DNA from: Bacteroidota bacterium
GTDB taxonomy: Bacteria > Bacteroidota > Ignavibacteria > UBA10030 > UBA6906
Assembly (NCBI GenBank): GCA_030835135.1
Contig: JAUQWO010000004.1
Coordinates: 37,468-101,467 of the forward strand
Reading direction: 5' to 3'
Length of the DNA: 64,000 bases
This document shows, piece by piece, positions 34,844-42,421 of the stretch; the stretch's first letter is position 1, and every line of letters starts with the position of its first letter. The notes below the pieces were generated by a model that worked only from the letters and a program-made list of their open reading frames with translations, ran no database searches and was not told where the DNA came from. The translations under genes were made by a program, and so were the position numbers.

Positions 34844-34963
34844 ATGAAACCGATCCGCCACGTCTGCATCCTCGCCGCGCTCCTTCTCGCGTTCACACCC
34901 CGGGCTCCCGCGTTTTCGCAGGAACCGGCCATCATGCCCGGGTCTCGTGGGACGAGGGCGTGA
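34844..34963 (+). pseudogene. Orphan signal-peptide mini-ORF (39 aa), possible gene remnant
   Basis: ATG 34844 follows AGGGGAAG. The product is a textbook signal peptide (Lys/Arg N-end, CILAALLLAFT core, cleavage near AFSQ) followed by only about a dozen residues before TGA. The next gene, with its own signal peptide, starts 25 nt later. Either the leftover 5' end of a deleted secreted gene or a very small exported peptide. Confidence 0.4.
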
Positions 34964-34988
34964 CATGGGAGCCGCCGGGAGAAGATCC

Positions 34989-36599
34989 ATGCGACCTTCG
35001 ATCGTTGTGCTTCTCGCCCTGCTTGGCATCCCCATCACATCGGATTGCGCGGAGAGGCCGGGTGGACGCGCGCCTCTTCTCGTGAAGAAGACCAACCGCA
35101 TCCTCGACATCAACCGGATCGTCCTCGGCATCACCGACCGCGGGAATCTCGATGAAGCTCCGTTCTCAGCGCCTGCAGGGTACCTCTGGCGACTGGATTC
35201 ATCTCTCTGGGGCATTGCCTTTGACCACGGTCCCTGGATCATCGGGAAGACCGCCAGCGGCCTGGTCATGGGGAATACCTACTGGGGAACCTCCTATATG
35301 CCCGGCCCGGTCATCGATGGCCGTCCTGCGCTGGACGTCCACCCGCAGGACTCCCTCCGGTATCATCCGTACAAGATCAGCCGGACCTCACTGCCTGACG
35401 ATCCCGACTTCGCAACGTGGCCCGTCGATCTCGGTGCACCGTCGCCCAGTCTGTCCGCTATCCCCGGCGATCAGATGATCTGGACCGTATTCAACGGTGC
35501 CGACAGTACAGCGAGACCAAGCGATTGGCGGTCGACGGCGAAGTTCACCCACATGCCCGTGGAGATCCATCAGACCGTGTATGCGCATGAGGGGAGTGCA
35601 AGCGATACATCGATCCTCGCGAACTGCGCGTTCCTTGAATGGACGTTCATCAACAAAGGCACTGCCCTTGTTGAGTCGTGCTACGTTGGTCTTTGGACCG
35701 ACCTGGACTTCCGGGAGGCGCGCACGCCATTCGGGGTGGACACAGCAACACAGACAGGGTATTGTTGGGAGTATTCAAACGTCAATGACACAATCTTCAC
35801 ACCCAAGGCTGCAGGATATACTCTCCTCTTCGGGCCCCGGGTCCCGGACCATTCATCCACAGCAATGTTCCGTGGCAGACATGTTCAGGGCTACCGGAAT
35901 ATTCCGATGTCATCCTTCTGGGGGATGCGAAATGATTATGGACGGCCCGACATGTTTCCGATCGGCCCGAACACGGTGACGGAAGCGTGGAACGTAGCGC
36001 GCGGGTTCGACAAACTGGGCCAGGTGATCATCGATTCCGTCACGCGGCAACCCACGAAGTTCCCGTGGTCCGGAGATCCCGTCACGGGGACCGGGTGGGT
36101 GTACACGACCTGGACGGAATTCGAAGGCGGTTTCATGTTCTTCACGGGGCCCTTCACGTTTGCGGCGGGCGATACGCAGTGGACCCTCATCGCGCTGCAC
36201 CCGGCGGCAGCAGTGACATCGATGGAAGCGGTCAGCATCATGCGGCGGAATGCCGCGCGGTTGCGCATGCTCTCGTACGACGAGATCACTGCAGGCCGGC
36301 CGCTCGCAGTTGACGACCCGGCCGTCGGCATGCCTTCAGCGCCGATGTTGGAGGGCAACTATCCCAATCCCTTCAATCCATCGACCACGATCCGGTACGC
36401 GCTGCCGGAGCGCGGCCATGTGACGTTGACCATGTTCAATACGCTGGGTCAGCAGATCGCTGTTCTGCAACAGGGTGAAGTGGATGCCGGGTACCACGAG
36501 GTGAGGTTCAGCGGGGAGAAGCTTTCCAGCGGTGTGTACTATTACCGGCTGCAGGCGGGGAGCTACACGGAGACGAAACGACTGTTGCTGCTCCGGTGA
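34989..36599 (+). CDS. T9SS-exported protein of unknown function
   Basis: A 536-residue secreted protein. Signal peptide (MRPSIVVLLALLGIPITSDC, with a Cys after it that may or may not be lipidated), then a large domain rich in aromatic residues and Asp: LVMGNTYWGTSYMPGPVIDG, LEWTFINKGTALVESCYVGLWTDLDF. This body resembles unassigned secreted proteins of Ignavibacteria-type genomes that I cannot name. The last 85 residues are a T9SS sorting domain, NYPNPFNPSTTIRYALPERG to YRLQAGSYTETKRLLLLR. ATG 34989 is used (GGGAGAAG upstream); earlier in-frame codons from 34947 overlap the mini-ORF. It is the first complete gene of a same-strand array of four similarly tailed genes. Confidence 0.75.
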   Translation: MRPSIVVLLALLGIPITSDCAERPGGRAPLLVKKTNRILDINRIVLGITDRGNLDEAPFSAPAGYLWRLDSSLWGIAFDHGPWIIGKTASGLVMGNTYWGTSYMPGPVIDGRPALDVHPQDSLRYHPYKISRTSLPDDPDFATWPVDLGAPSPSLSAIPGDQMIWTVFNGADSTARPSDWRSTAKFTHMPVEIHQTVYAHEGSASDTSILANCAFLEWTFINKGTALVESCYVGLWTDLDFREARTPFGVDTATQTGYCWEYSNVNDTIFTPKAAGYTLLFGPRVPDHSSTAMFRGRHVQGYRNIPMSSFWGMRNDYGRPDMFPIGPNTVTEAWNVARGFDKLGQVIIDSVTRQPTKFPWSGDPVTGTGWVYTTWTEFEGGFMFFTGPFTFAAGDTQWTLIALHPAAAVTSMEAVSIMRRNAARLRMLSYDEITAGRPLAVDDPAVGMPSAPMLEGNYPNPFNPSTTIRYALPERGHVTLTMFNTLGQQIAVLQQGEVDAGYHEVRFSGEKLSSGVYYYRLQAGSYTETKRLLLLR

Positions 36600-36717
36600 G
36601 TGGTGGAGGGGTGTTATGATACGGTCCGGACTTCTCGCCGGGCCATTGCTCTTGCCGGCGGTCTCGCGTTGGCACCGGGATCGTGATGCGGTGGGGTGGC
36701 CGTACGGGATATTGTTC

Positions 36718-36746
36718 TTGACTTTCTGAATGCCCGCTTGTATCTT
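36718..36746 (+). promoter_or_regulatory. Sigma-70-type promoter
   Basis: TTGACT (36718-36723), 17-nt spacer, TATCTT (36741-36746). Nearest downstream frames are a 36-codon ORF at 36767 and the secreted-protein gene at 37095. Confidence 0.6.
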
Positions 36747-36766
36747 GGCGGTGAATTGCATGGGGG

Positions 36767-36877
36767 ATGTATGACCGTCACGGCTCCACAAAACTCGCCT
36801 CACTTGATCTGCCCGCTGTCAACCTCACGTTCGCAGGGGACTCGCCCATAGACACTTCGCTATCGATTGCTCCATAG
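36767..36877 (+). CDS. Candidate small ORF, 36 aa
   Basis: ATG 36767, stop TAG 36875-36877, product begins MYDRHGSTKLASLDLPAVNL and looks moderately protein-like (no runs of rare residues). It lies 20 nt after a consensus -10 box with a G-run directly before the ATG. It may be a leader peptide or a fragment of a lost secreted-protein gene. No family recognised; may be spurious. Confidence 0.2.
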   Translation: MYDRHGSTKLASLDLPAVNLTFAGDSPIDTSLSIAP

Positions 36878-37094
36878 GACGAGGTGCATCACGTCGATAT
36901 TGAAGCAATCCATCAGCTCGCACAGGCTCGTGCAAGCAGCGACTCAGGACGGTCTTTTCGGAAGGAGTATGTGGTCCCGGAGTACTCACGTCACCCGATC
37001 TCTCGCGCCCTCTCATCGATATGGGCCACGCCAGGGTGAGCTTCCGGACACTTTCCCAGGCATGGTGCACAACCATTGACACTTGGAGGCAAGC

Positions 37095-38600
37095 ATGAAC
37101 CGGTCATCGTTGCCGATCACACTCATTCTCCTCACGACGCTGGGGGGTGTACCGTGGGCATCAGCCGGCACTCCGGAGCGTCCCACACCTTCAGCACTCT
37201 CCAGGACCGTCTTGAGCCTCTCCACCACAGGCGATGTCCACACCTCACCAGCATTCGTGGCGCAGGGAACGAACCAACAGGCATCGTTGAAGACGGTGGT
37301 CCAGAACTCCCGCTTCGGGCCCCAGCGATATGTGTTCACGTACTATCCAGGCGGGTTGATCGAGTCGCAACTCATCCAGTGTCACAAGAGTGGAGTCTGG
37401 AATGACTCCATTCGCGCGACGTGGACGTACACGGCGGCGGGGAAGATGAAGAGCATGTACGTCGAGCAGTACCTTCAGGGGGCGTTCCGCTCTCTGACCA
37501 GGACGACCCACGAATACAACGATGCCGGAGACGTTGTAAGTTCATTGTATGAACAGGGCAGCTGGCAACTCGCCCCATCCTCCAGAATGCTCTACACCTA
37601 TGCCGCGCAGGGAAAGGAGAAGACTGTGACGGCCCAGTCCTGGTCCGGGTCCTGGACAAACTCCTGGCGGTGGAGCTCTGTCTGGAATGCGATGGGACAG
37701 CGGATCGTATCCGTTGACGAGCAATGGACCGGGGGCCAGTGGGACACGACAAGCATGACCACGTCGACCTACACCGGAACTTCGATCATCGAGGAGAATC
37801 ACCGGAGCCGGTACCGGAGGGATGGGGTCTGGGGCGACTCCGCAACGCTGGTTGCGCGAACGGATGGTGCCTATAAGACGTATTCTATTGAGTGGAAGGA
37901 GTGGGTGAACGGCTCGCTCAGCTCGGCGAACAAGACCACGAACACGTTCGATGCCAATGGATGGATCATGCGCAGCGAGGTTGAGGAATTGGCGCAGGGA
38001 GTCATGGTGCCAACCCGGCGTGTGACCTTCACCTATGACTTTCAGGGCAATGAATTGAAGCGCGTCCGCGAGTCTTACTGGAATAACACCTGGGAACCGG
38101 TATGGCAGATCTCGTCAACGTACGACGGTTCCGGCAATATCCTGACTTCCAACGCCGATGAGTGGTCGGGAGTGGCCTGGATCCCCTCGGGCGGGACAAC
38201 TTTGATTGACGGGTATGCGAATGTCCGTATCACTGATGCCGTCGGCAATACCACCGATTTCCATCGGTTTGCCTCTCTGGCTTTTGACTATGGTGTGGTG
38301 GCAACGGGTGTACCGGGTACGATCGCGGAACAGCCGGATATCTGGGAGCTCCTGCAGAATTATCCGAATCCGTTCAATCCGAGCACGGTCATTCGGTACG
38401 GTCTTCCCGTTCAGGCTGATGTGCGTCTCACAGTATTCGACGCCCTCGGTCAGCGCGTAGCAGTCCTGGCAGAAGGGATGCGCGGTGCGGGCTACCACGA
38501 AGTGACGTTCGATGCAAAGAGCCTCCCGAGCGGGGTGTACTTCTATCGCCTGAGCGCGGGGGCGTTCACCGAGACGAAGCGGCTCCTGCTGATGCGCTGA
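37095..38600 (+). CDS. T9SS-exported YD-repeat-like protein
   Basis: A 501-residue secreted protein. Signal peptide MNRSSLPITLILLTTLGGVPWASAG; then, from about residue 75 to 390, about seven repeats of some 45 residues with pattern aromatic-x-Y-D/N-x-x-G-(N/D)-x...W-x-x-G-x-W (for example TYTAAGKMKSMYVEQ, HEYNDAGDVVSSLYEQ, VTFTYDFQGNELKRVRESYW, STYDGSGNILTSN). These resemble RHS/YD repeats, which form beta-strand shells. The end is the T9SS sorting domain NYPNPFNPSTVIRYGLP...FYRLSAGAFTETKRLLLMR. ATG 37095 has GGAGG upstream; a TTG at 37083 lacks this. Probable surface adhesin or structural protein; function unknown. Confidence 0.75.
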   Translation: MNRSSLPITLILLTTLGGVPWASAGTPERPTPSALSRTVLSLSTTGDVHTSPAFVAQGTNQQASLKTVVQNSRFGPQRYVFTYYPGGLIESQLIQCHKSGVWNDSIRATWTYTAAGKMKSMYVEQYLQGAFRSLTRTTHEYNDAGDVVSSLYEQGSWQLAPSSRMLYTYAAQGKEKTVTAQSWSGSWTNSWRWSSVWNAMGQRIVSVDEQWTGGQWDTTSMTTSTYTGTSIIEENHRSRYRRDGVWGDSATLVARTDGAYKTYSIEWKEWVNGSLSSANKTTNTFDANGWIMRSEVEELAQGVMVPTRRVTFTYDFQGNELKRVRESYWNNTWEPVWQISSTYDGSGNILTSNADEWSGVAWIPSGGTTLIDGYANVRITDAVGNTTDFHRFASLAFDYGVVATGVPGTIAEQPDIWELLQNYPNPFNPSTVIRYGLPVQADVRLTVFDALGQRVAVLAEGMRGAGYHEVTFDAKSLPSGVYFYRLSAGAFTETKRLLLMR

Positions 38601-38735
38601 TCCCTCTCGGGAGCATCAGAGAGGAGGCCCGGGCCGTTCGCGTAGGAGCTTGAGGATGTCATCATTGTGCAGGACGGATCGATGGCACGCGGGACCAATG
38701 CCCCGCCATGTGGACACTACAGGAAGGAAGAGACC

Positions 38736-40181
38736 ATGAGGATCCGTCGATGGATGGTGTGGTTATCGGCCCTCTCCGCGCTGAGCATCGTTCTCATTGT
38801 TCCACCACTTCACGCCGTTGATCTCCACAACAAGGCGAATCAGGCGGACTACCTCGTTATCTCCCCCGCACCATACCTTGCCGATGCCGAACGCCTGGCG
38901 GCTTTCCGCCGCCAGCACGATGGCATCACTGCGCTGGTCGTCCATCTCGATTCCATCCTTACACAGTTCAACGTACATAGTACGCCGGACTCTGCGATCA
39001 AGGATTTCCTTGAGTATGCGCTCACGGAGTGGGCTCCTCCCCGTGCAGCCTATGTGCTCCTCGTAGGCAACGTGAACTGGATGCCCACACATGTTGAGCC
39101 GGAGATCCCGGGCTTTGTCTACCTCGGATATGCGGACACCGTATGCATCGATCACTGGTTCGTCGAGGGGCCTCAGGAGCAGGGGGGGACCGGCCTCATG
39201 CGTTGCGCCCTTGGCCGGCTTCCGGGGTGGAATAGCCCGGAGATCGCAGCGATGGTCGATAAGACCATCGGTTATGAGGCCGCAGCCCCGGCAGCGTGGT
39301 GGAGCACGTGCCTCGGGCTGGCGGACCAGGATGAGCTCGATGGGCAGATCTTCGTGGACGACCTCCGACGCTTTCAGAACCAGGTTGCCCCGGTATGGAC
39401 TGATACGATTTCGGTGGACATGGATTCACTCTCCGCGCGCTATCGGGATTCCCTTTCGTTCCGGCACCTCTGGGATGAAGGCGCGGCGCTGGTCGTGTAT
39501 TCCGGACACGCGAATGCATACAACTGGTCTGCGCGGCATTACTTCACCGCTGTGAGTGCAGATTCGTTGCGGAATGGGCCGCGTCTTCCGCTGTTGCTCT
39601 CGGTCGGATGTGCAATGCGGTTCGACGCTCCGGGTCCTTCTATGGCCGTGCGACTGCTCCGTAACCCGTTGGGTGGGGCGGTTGCCTGTATCGTCTCACA
39701 GGGCATCATATTCTCGTCCATATCCGCCGAGATGGTCGGCGGCACATTGCAGCGGCTCAGGACAGGGCTGACGGCGTCTGCAGGCGTGGCGTTCCAGCAG
39801 ACCAAAGACTCGTTGTCCGATTTGATCTGCAGGAGGTTCACATATCTTGGAGATCCGGCGATCCGGCTCAAGCGCCCACGTGCGATCGCCTCGCATCCTC
39901 CTGAACTGGCCGCTCCGGACGGATTTCGTTTGGAACAGAACTTCCCCAATCCGTTCAACCCGAGCACGATCATCCGATATGCCCTGCCACGCCGCGCGCG
40001 AGTGATGCTCTCCGTGTTCAGCGTCCTCGGGCAGCAGGTTTCCCTCCTGCAGCATGGGGACCAGGATGCGGGATCTCATGAGGTACGCTTCGACGCAAGA
40101 GACCTTCCAAGTGGAGTGTACTTCTACCGATTGAGCGCGGGGACGTTCACCGAAACGAAGCGGTTGCTGCTGATCCGCTGA
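38736..40181 (+). CDS. T9SS-exported C25 (gingipain-like) cysteine peptidase
   Basis: A 481-residue secreted peptidase. Signal peptide to VPPLHA, then a C25 domain: ADYLVISPAPYLADAERLAAF, AAYVLLVGNVNWMP (LLVGD in most members), GLMRCALGRLPGWNSPEIAAMVDKTIGYE, and the catalytic dyad H258 in VVYSGHANAYNW and C292 in LLSVGCAMRFD. This is the caspase-like gingipain fold, which cleaves after Arg or Lys in the studied enzymes; specificity here is unknown. No propeptide of usual length is visible between the signal peptide and the catalytic domain. The T9SS sorting tail (NFPNPFNPSTIIRYALP to YRLSAGTFTETKRLLLIR) marks it as cargo rather than the PorU sortase. ATG 38736 is preceded by AGGAAGGAAGAG. Confidence 0.85.
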   Translation: MRIRRWMVWLSALSALSIVLIVPPLHAVDLHNKANQADYLVISPAPYLADAERLAAFRRQHDGITALVVHLDSILTQFNVHSTPDSAIKDFLEYALTEWAPPRAAYVLLVGNVNWMPTHVEPEIPGFVYLGYADTVCIDHWFVEGPQEQGGTGLMRCALGRLPGWNSPEIAAMVDKTIGYEAAAPAAWWSTCLGLADQDELDGQIFVDDLRRFQNQVAPVWTDTISVDMDSLSARYRDSLSFRHLWDEGAALVVYSGHANAYNWSARHYFTAVSADSLRNGPRLPLLLSVGCAMRFDAPGPSMAVRLLRNPLGGAVACIVSQGIIFSSISAEMVGGTLQRLRTGLTASAGVAFQQTKDSLSDLICRRFTYLGDPAIRLKRPRAIASHPPELAAPDGFRLEQNFPNPFNPSTIIRYALPRRARVMLSVFSVLGQQVSLLQHGDQDAGSHEVRFDARDLPSGVYFYRLSAGTFTETKRLLLIR

Positions 40182-40204
40182 ACGTCGCGTGTGGATTCAG
40201 CAAG

Positions 40205-40231
40205 AGGCCCGGGCGGTTCGCCGGGCCTTTG
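40205..40231 (+). terminator. Terminator after the C25 peptidase gene
   Basis: Stem AGGCCCGG/CCGGGCCT (40205-40212, 40221-40228) followed by TTTGG. Nearly identical to the hairpin at 43699-43724; a partial copy, GAGGCCCGGGCCGTTCG, follows the gene ending at 38600. Confidence 0.75.
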
Positions 40232-40281
40232 GTGTTGCACGCAGCTTTGCGTTGAAAGTTTGGGTTTGAAGAAGGGGGGGA
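40205..40281 (+). repeat. Terminator-plus-spacer repeat, copy 1
   Basis: The hairpin and about 75 nt of downstream spacer match 43699-43775. The match ends in an identical 23-nt G-rich segment at 40259-40281, beginning TTTGGGTTTGAAG and running into seven Gs. It lies downstream of a T9SS-tailed gene in both cases. Confidence 0.65.
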
Positions 40282-40533
40282 GGTGTGCACATTGCGCCCC
40301 TTGTTTGCAGTGTGCGATGTGACGTGGGGCGGGGGAGAATGTCTCGCGTTGATTCTTATGCGTGGCCGTCGTACATTCCAGGTGTCACGCGGCTGGGGGG
40401 CGCGCCAGGTTCTGTGAGGAAGGGCTTCTTCATCTGCAGCGATGAAGGAGCCCTTTGTCGTTATGAGAGCATGTGCAGTGATCATCAAAGCGTCACCCTG
40501 GTGAACACACTCTTCCGTGGTCTACGGAATCGC

Positions 40534-40662
40534 ATGGATCGACACCGTATGCTCAGATCTACGCTGGTTCAACTCGTTGCCGGGAGCCTTCTCATGACAG
40601 CTCCGTTCTCCCAGGCACAGTGGGAGCCCGCGTGCCCGGCCGCATTGTGCATCGCATCGTAA
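40534..40662 (+). pseudogene. Orphan signal-peptide mini-ORF (42 aa), possible gene remnant
   Basis: ATG 40534 (MDRHRMLRSTLVQLVAGSLL) encodes a signal peptide with cleavage near FSQAQ, then WEPAC and a stop at 40660. The AQW junction also occurs at the start of the mature BNR protein encoded at 42422 (VAQWQM), suggesting the truncated 5' end of a related T9SS cargo gene. The next gene starts 12 nt later. Confidence 0.4.
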
Positions 40663-40674
40663 GAAAGAGAGAAC

Positions 40675-42054
40675 ATGATCTGGATACATCGCTGGTTGAT
40701 GGTGTGTGCTGGCACACTCGCACTTGGCGTCTCGACGGCTTGCTCACAGGATCTCTTTGGACTGTACGAGCCGCTTTTGCCGGCGGCGGTTCGGGACTCC
40801 GTCTTTCTGGCCAGCATGGCACGGACGAATATTGAGATGTACGCAGCGATCCACCCTGAACTGCTCTCGTACTACATCGGCATGTTGCAGATCCGGTTCT
40901 GTGATCAGGACGAAGTGTCCGCCCTCACAGCCGGTCGTCGACTCCGTGACCTGAAGTATGCATTCCTTGAACAGCGCCGCGATTGGGCGTTGCATGAACT
41001 TCACCTTCTCACACAGGATGTCACCGAATACTCCCTTGTGGAAAGAGGGCGTTCCGTCGTCGACGAGATGCTCTCCTTCCCGCCCCCGGCCTTTGTCGGA
41101 CCTCTCATGGCCCAGGCCGACGACCCGGACCCCATCCGCCCGGGATTTCGCGACAGCGTCATCGCGATGTTCTATGAAAGCAGGGGGTTACACCCGACCG
41201 GTGTGCACGGTGATGCGGCGTCGCGGCGTGTGCACGCCGAAGATGCGATCCGCCAGAGATTCCTGTCCCTCTCCCGTCACTTCGAGGGGAGACAGATAGA
41301 CACGGAGCGCTATCCATCATCGGTGATGACGGAGTACGCTTCACTTTGGTATGTCGTCGATAGGACGACCCTCCAGGATTCCCTCCGGTTCCTTTCACGC
41401 TACCTGACCTACCGGTACGCCGGTGAACGGCCAGGATCTTCCTTTGCTCTCTCATTCGGTGGCCTCCACCTGTCAAGTCCCGTTTTTTCGAGGTCCATTG
41501 CATTGTTGCCCCCTGTTTCATACTCGGTCGATGCGAAAACGAGGATCGATCGATGGATGTACATGATCGGCACTGCGTATGCATTCACTCTGCGCGATGC
41601 ATTGGTGCCGTTGAACCGGCTCCGGGTCTCCGCATCGTATGCGTGGGCACCCGGGGAGGTTCGGCAGCCGGCTGATGAGATCGTGGCCAACAGTATTCAA
41701 CCCGCCGCGTCGTTTACGATGATGGAGGCCACCGTACATTCCCTATCGACTCTTCAGATGAGCGCAACGATCCCCCTGTGGTACCCTATTGACGCAGTGT
41801 CGTTGTTCGCAGGTGGAAGCATCGGTCTGGTCCGGGCAAGGTACTCTCTCGCCTACACCTATGTGTACGCTACGATCGCCCCGGATAGTTCGAAGACATA
41901 CTATGCAGTGTCCGGGGAGAGTGGTGATCAGGGCCAATGGGGGTTCAGACTGGAGCCTTTGCTCGGCGTCGATGTTCAATGCGGAGGGCAGTGTGCGGTC
42001 ATCCTCACCGCATCCCTGAGACGGGCGTCGCTTGAACTGGCCTGGTATCCATGA
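40675..42054 (+). CDS. Exported protein of unknown function, outer-membrane type C-terminus
   Basis: A 459-residue protein. Signal peptide with a lipobox-like VSTACSQ (Cys near residue 23). Residues 25-240 are helical and charged without recognisable motifs; from about residue 250 the sequence becomes beta-rich with alternating aromatic residues (FALSFGGLHLSSPVFS, RLRVSASYAWAPG, ASLRRASLELAWYP) and ends in a strand with aromatic residues, as in outer-membrane barrels. No T9SS tail, unlike its neighbours on both sides. I do not recognise the family. GAAAGAGAG precedes ATG 40675. It may be the receptor or anchor for a surface protein of this region, which is speculation. Confidence 0.65.
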   Translation: MIWIHRWLMVCAGTLALGVSTACSQDLFGLYEPLLPAAVRDSVFLASMARTNIEMYAAIHPELLSYYIGMLQIRFCDQDEVSALTAGRRLRDLKYAFLEQRRDWALHELHLLTQDVTEYSLVERGRSVVDEMLSFPPPAFVGPLMAQADDPDPIRPGFRDSVIAMFYESRGLHPTGVHGDAASRRVHAEDAIRQRFLSLSRHFEGRQIDTERYPSSVMTEYASLWYVVDRTTLQDSLRFLSRYLTYRYAGERPGSSFALSFGGLHLSSPVFSRSIALLPPVSYSVDAKTRIDRWMYMIGTAYAFTLRDALVPLNRLRVSASYAWAPGEVRQPADEIVANSIQPAASFTMMEATVHSLSTLQMSATIPLWYPIDAVSLFAGGSIGLVRARYSLAYTYVYATIAPDSSKTYYAVSGESGDQGQWGFRLEPLLGVDVQCGGQCAVILTASLRRASLELAWYP

Positions 42055-42210
42055 TGGACCGGGGAATGACCGCGTCGGCAGCGTGATCCGGATCAACACG
42101 GCGTATCGTGTGCAGGGGTCATCCGTGCACGCGTACGGCCGTACGCATGTTTGCGGTTTCGCGTATGCAGGTTCATGCGAGTGATGATGGGAGGAAGCAT
42201 GGCAGCGCAT

Positions 42211-42239
42211 TTGACAATCCCGATGCCGGGACGTATATT
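42211..42239 (+). promoter_or_regulatory. Consensus sigma-70-type promoter of the BNR gene
   Basis: TTGACA (42211-42216), 17-nt spacer, TATATT (42234-42239): five or six matches in each box. It contains GATGCCGGGA in the spacer. Confidence 0.7.
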
Positions 42240-42262
42240 CGCATAACACTATCGGGGGAACG

Positions 42263-42322
42263 ATGGAACCGCGTGCGCCTCTTGTCCGGATGTCATTGGA
42301 TAAGAGGCTCTATCGTTTGTAG
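42263..42322 (+). CDS. Candidate leader ORF, 19 aa
   Basis: ATG 42263, product MEPRAPLVRMSLDKRLYRL, preceded by CGGGGGAA at suitable spacing and lying just downstream of a consensus promoter. Could regulate the long leader of the BNR gene; equally may be chance. Confidence 0.25.
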   Translation: MEPRAPLVRMSLDKRLYRL

Positions 42323-42421
42323 GTGAGAGGTCTGTCAGCGCACCATATTCATCTACGACTTCGATCATGAAGAAAGGTCTCTACCGTCAGTTCGTTTGAA
42401 CGACAATCGGAGGTTGTCTCC

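Larger units (their letters stand above)
36600..37094. other. Intergenic region, 495 nt, with a consensus promoter
   Basis: Holds a decayed copy of the terminator found after other genes of this array (GTCCGGACTTCTCGCCGGGC near 36625-36645), a good promoter at 36718-36746 and a 36-codon candidate ORF at 36767. The remainder to 37094 shows no convincing gene. The predicted leader of the next gene would be about 340 nt long. Confidence 0.5.
40182..40533. other. Intergenic region, 352 nt
   Basis: Begins with the terminator and repeat copy 1. The remainder has no convincing gene; a second TTGAAG box after the repeat is followed at 16 nt by CACATT, a poor -10. Confidence 0.4.
42055..42421. other. 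Intergenic region, 367 nt, with consensus promoter and short upstream ORFs
   Basis: Contains a near-perfect promoter at 42211-42239, then a 19-codon ORF at 42263 and a 10-codon ORF at 42367 (MKKGLYRQFV). The leader of the BNR gene is about 175 nt. The first 150 nt hold nothing I can identify. Confidence 0.5.

Noticed and set aside
38603..38624. CCTCTC...GAGAGG hairpin after the 37095 gene as a full terminator
   Set aside because: Six-base arms with a 10-nt loop and no T run; the adjacent GGCCCGGGCC piece is a partial copy only, so not annotated as a terminator.
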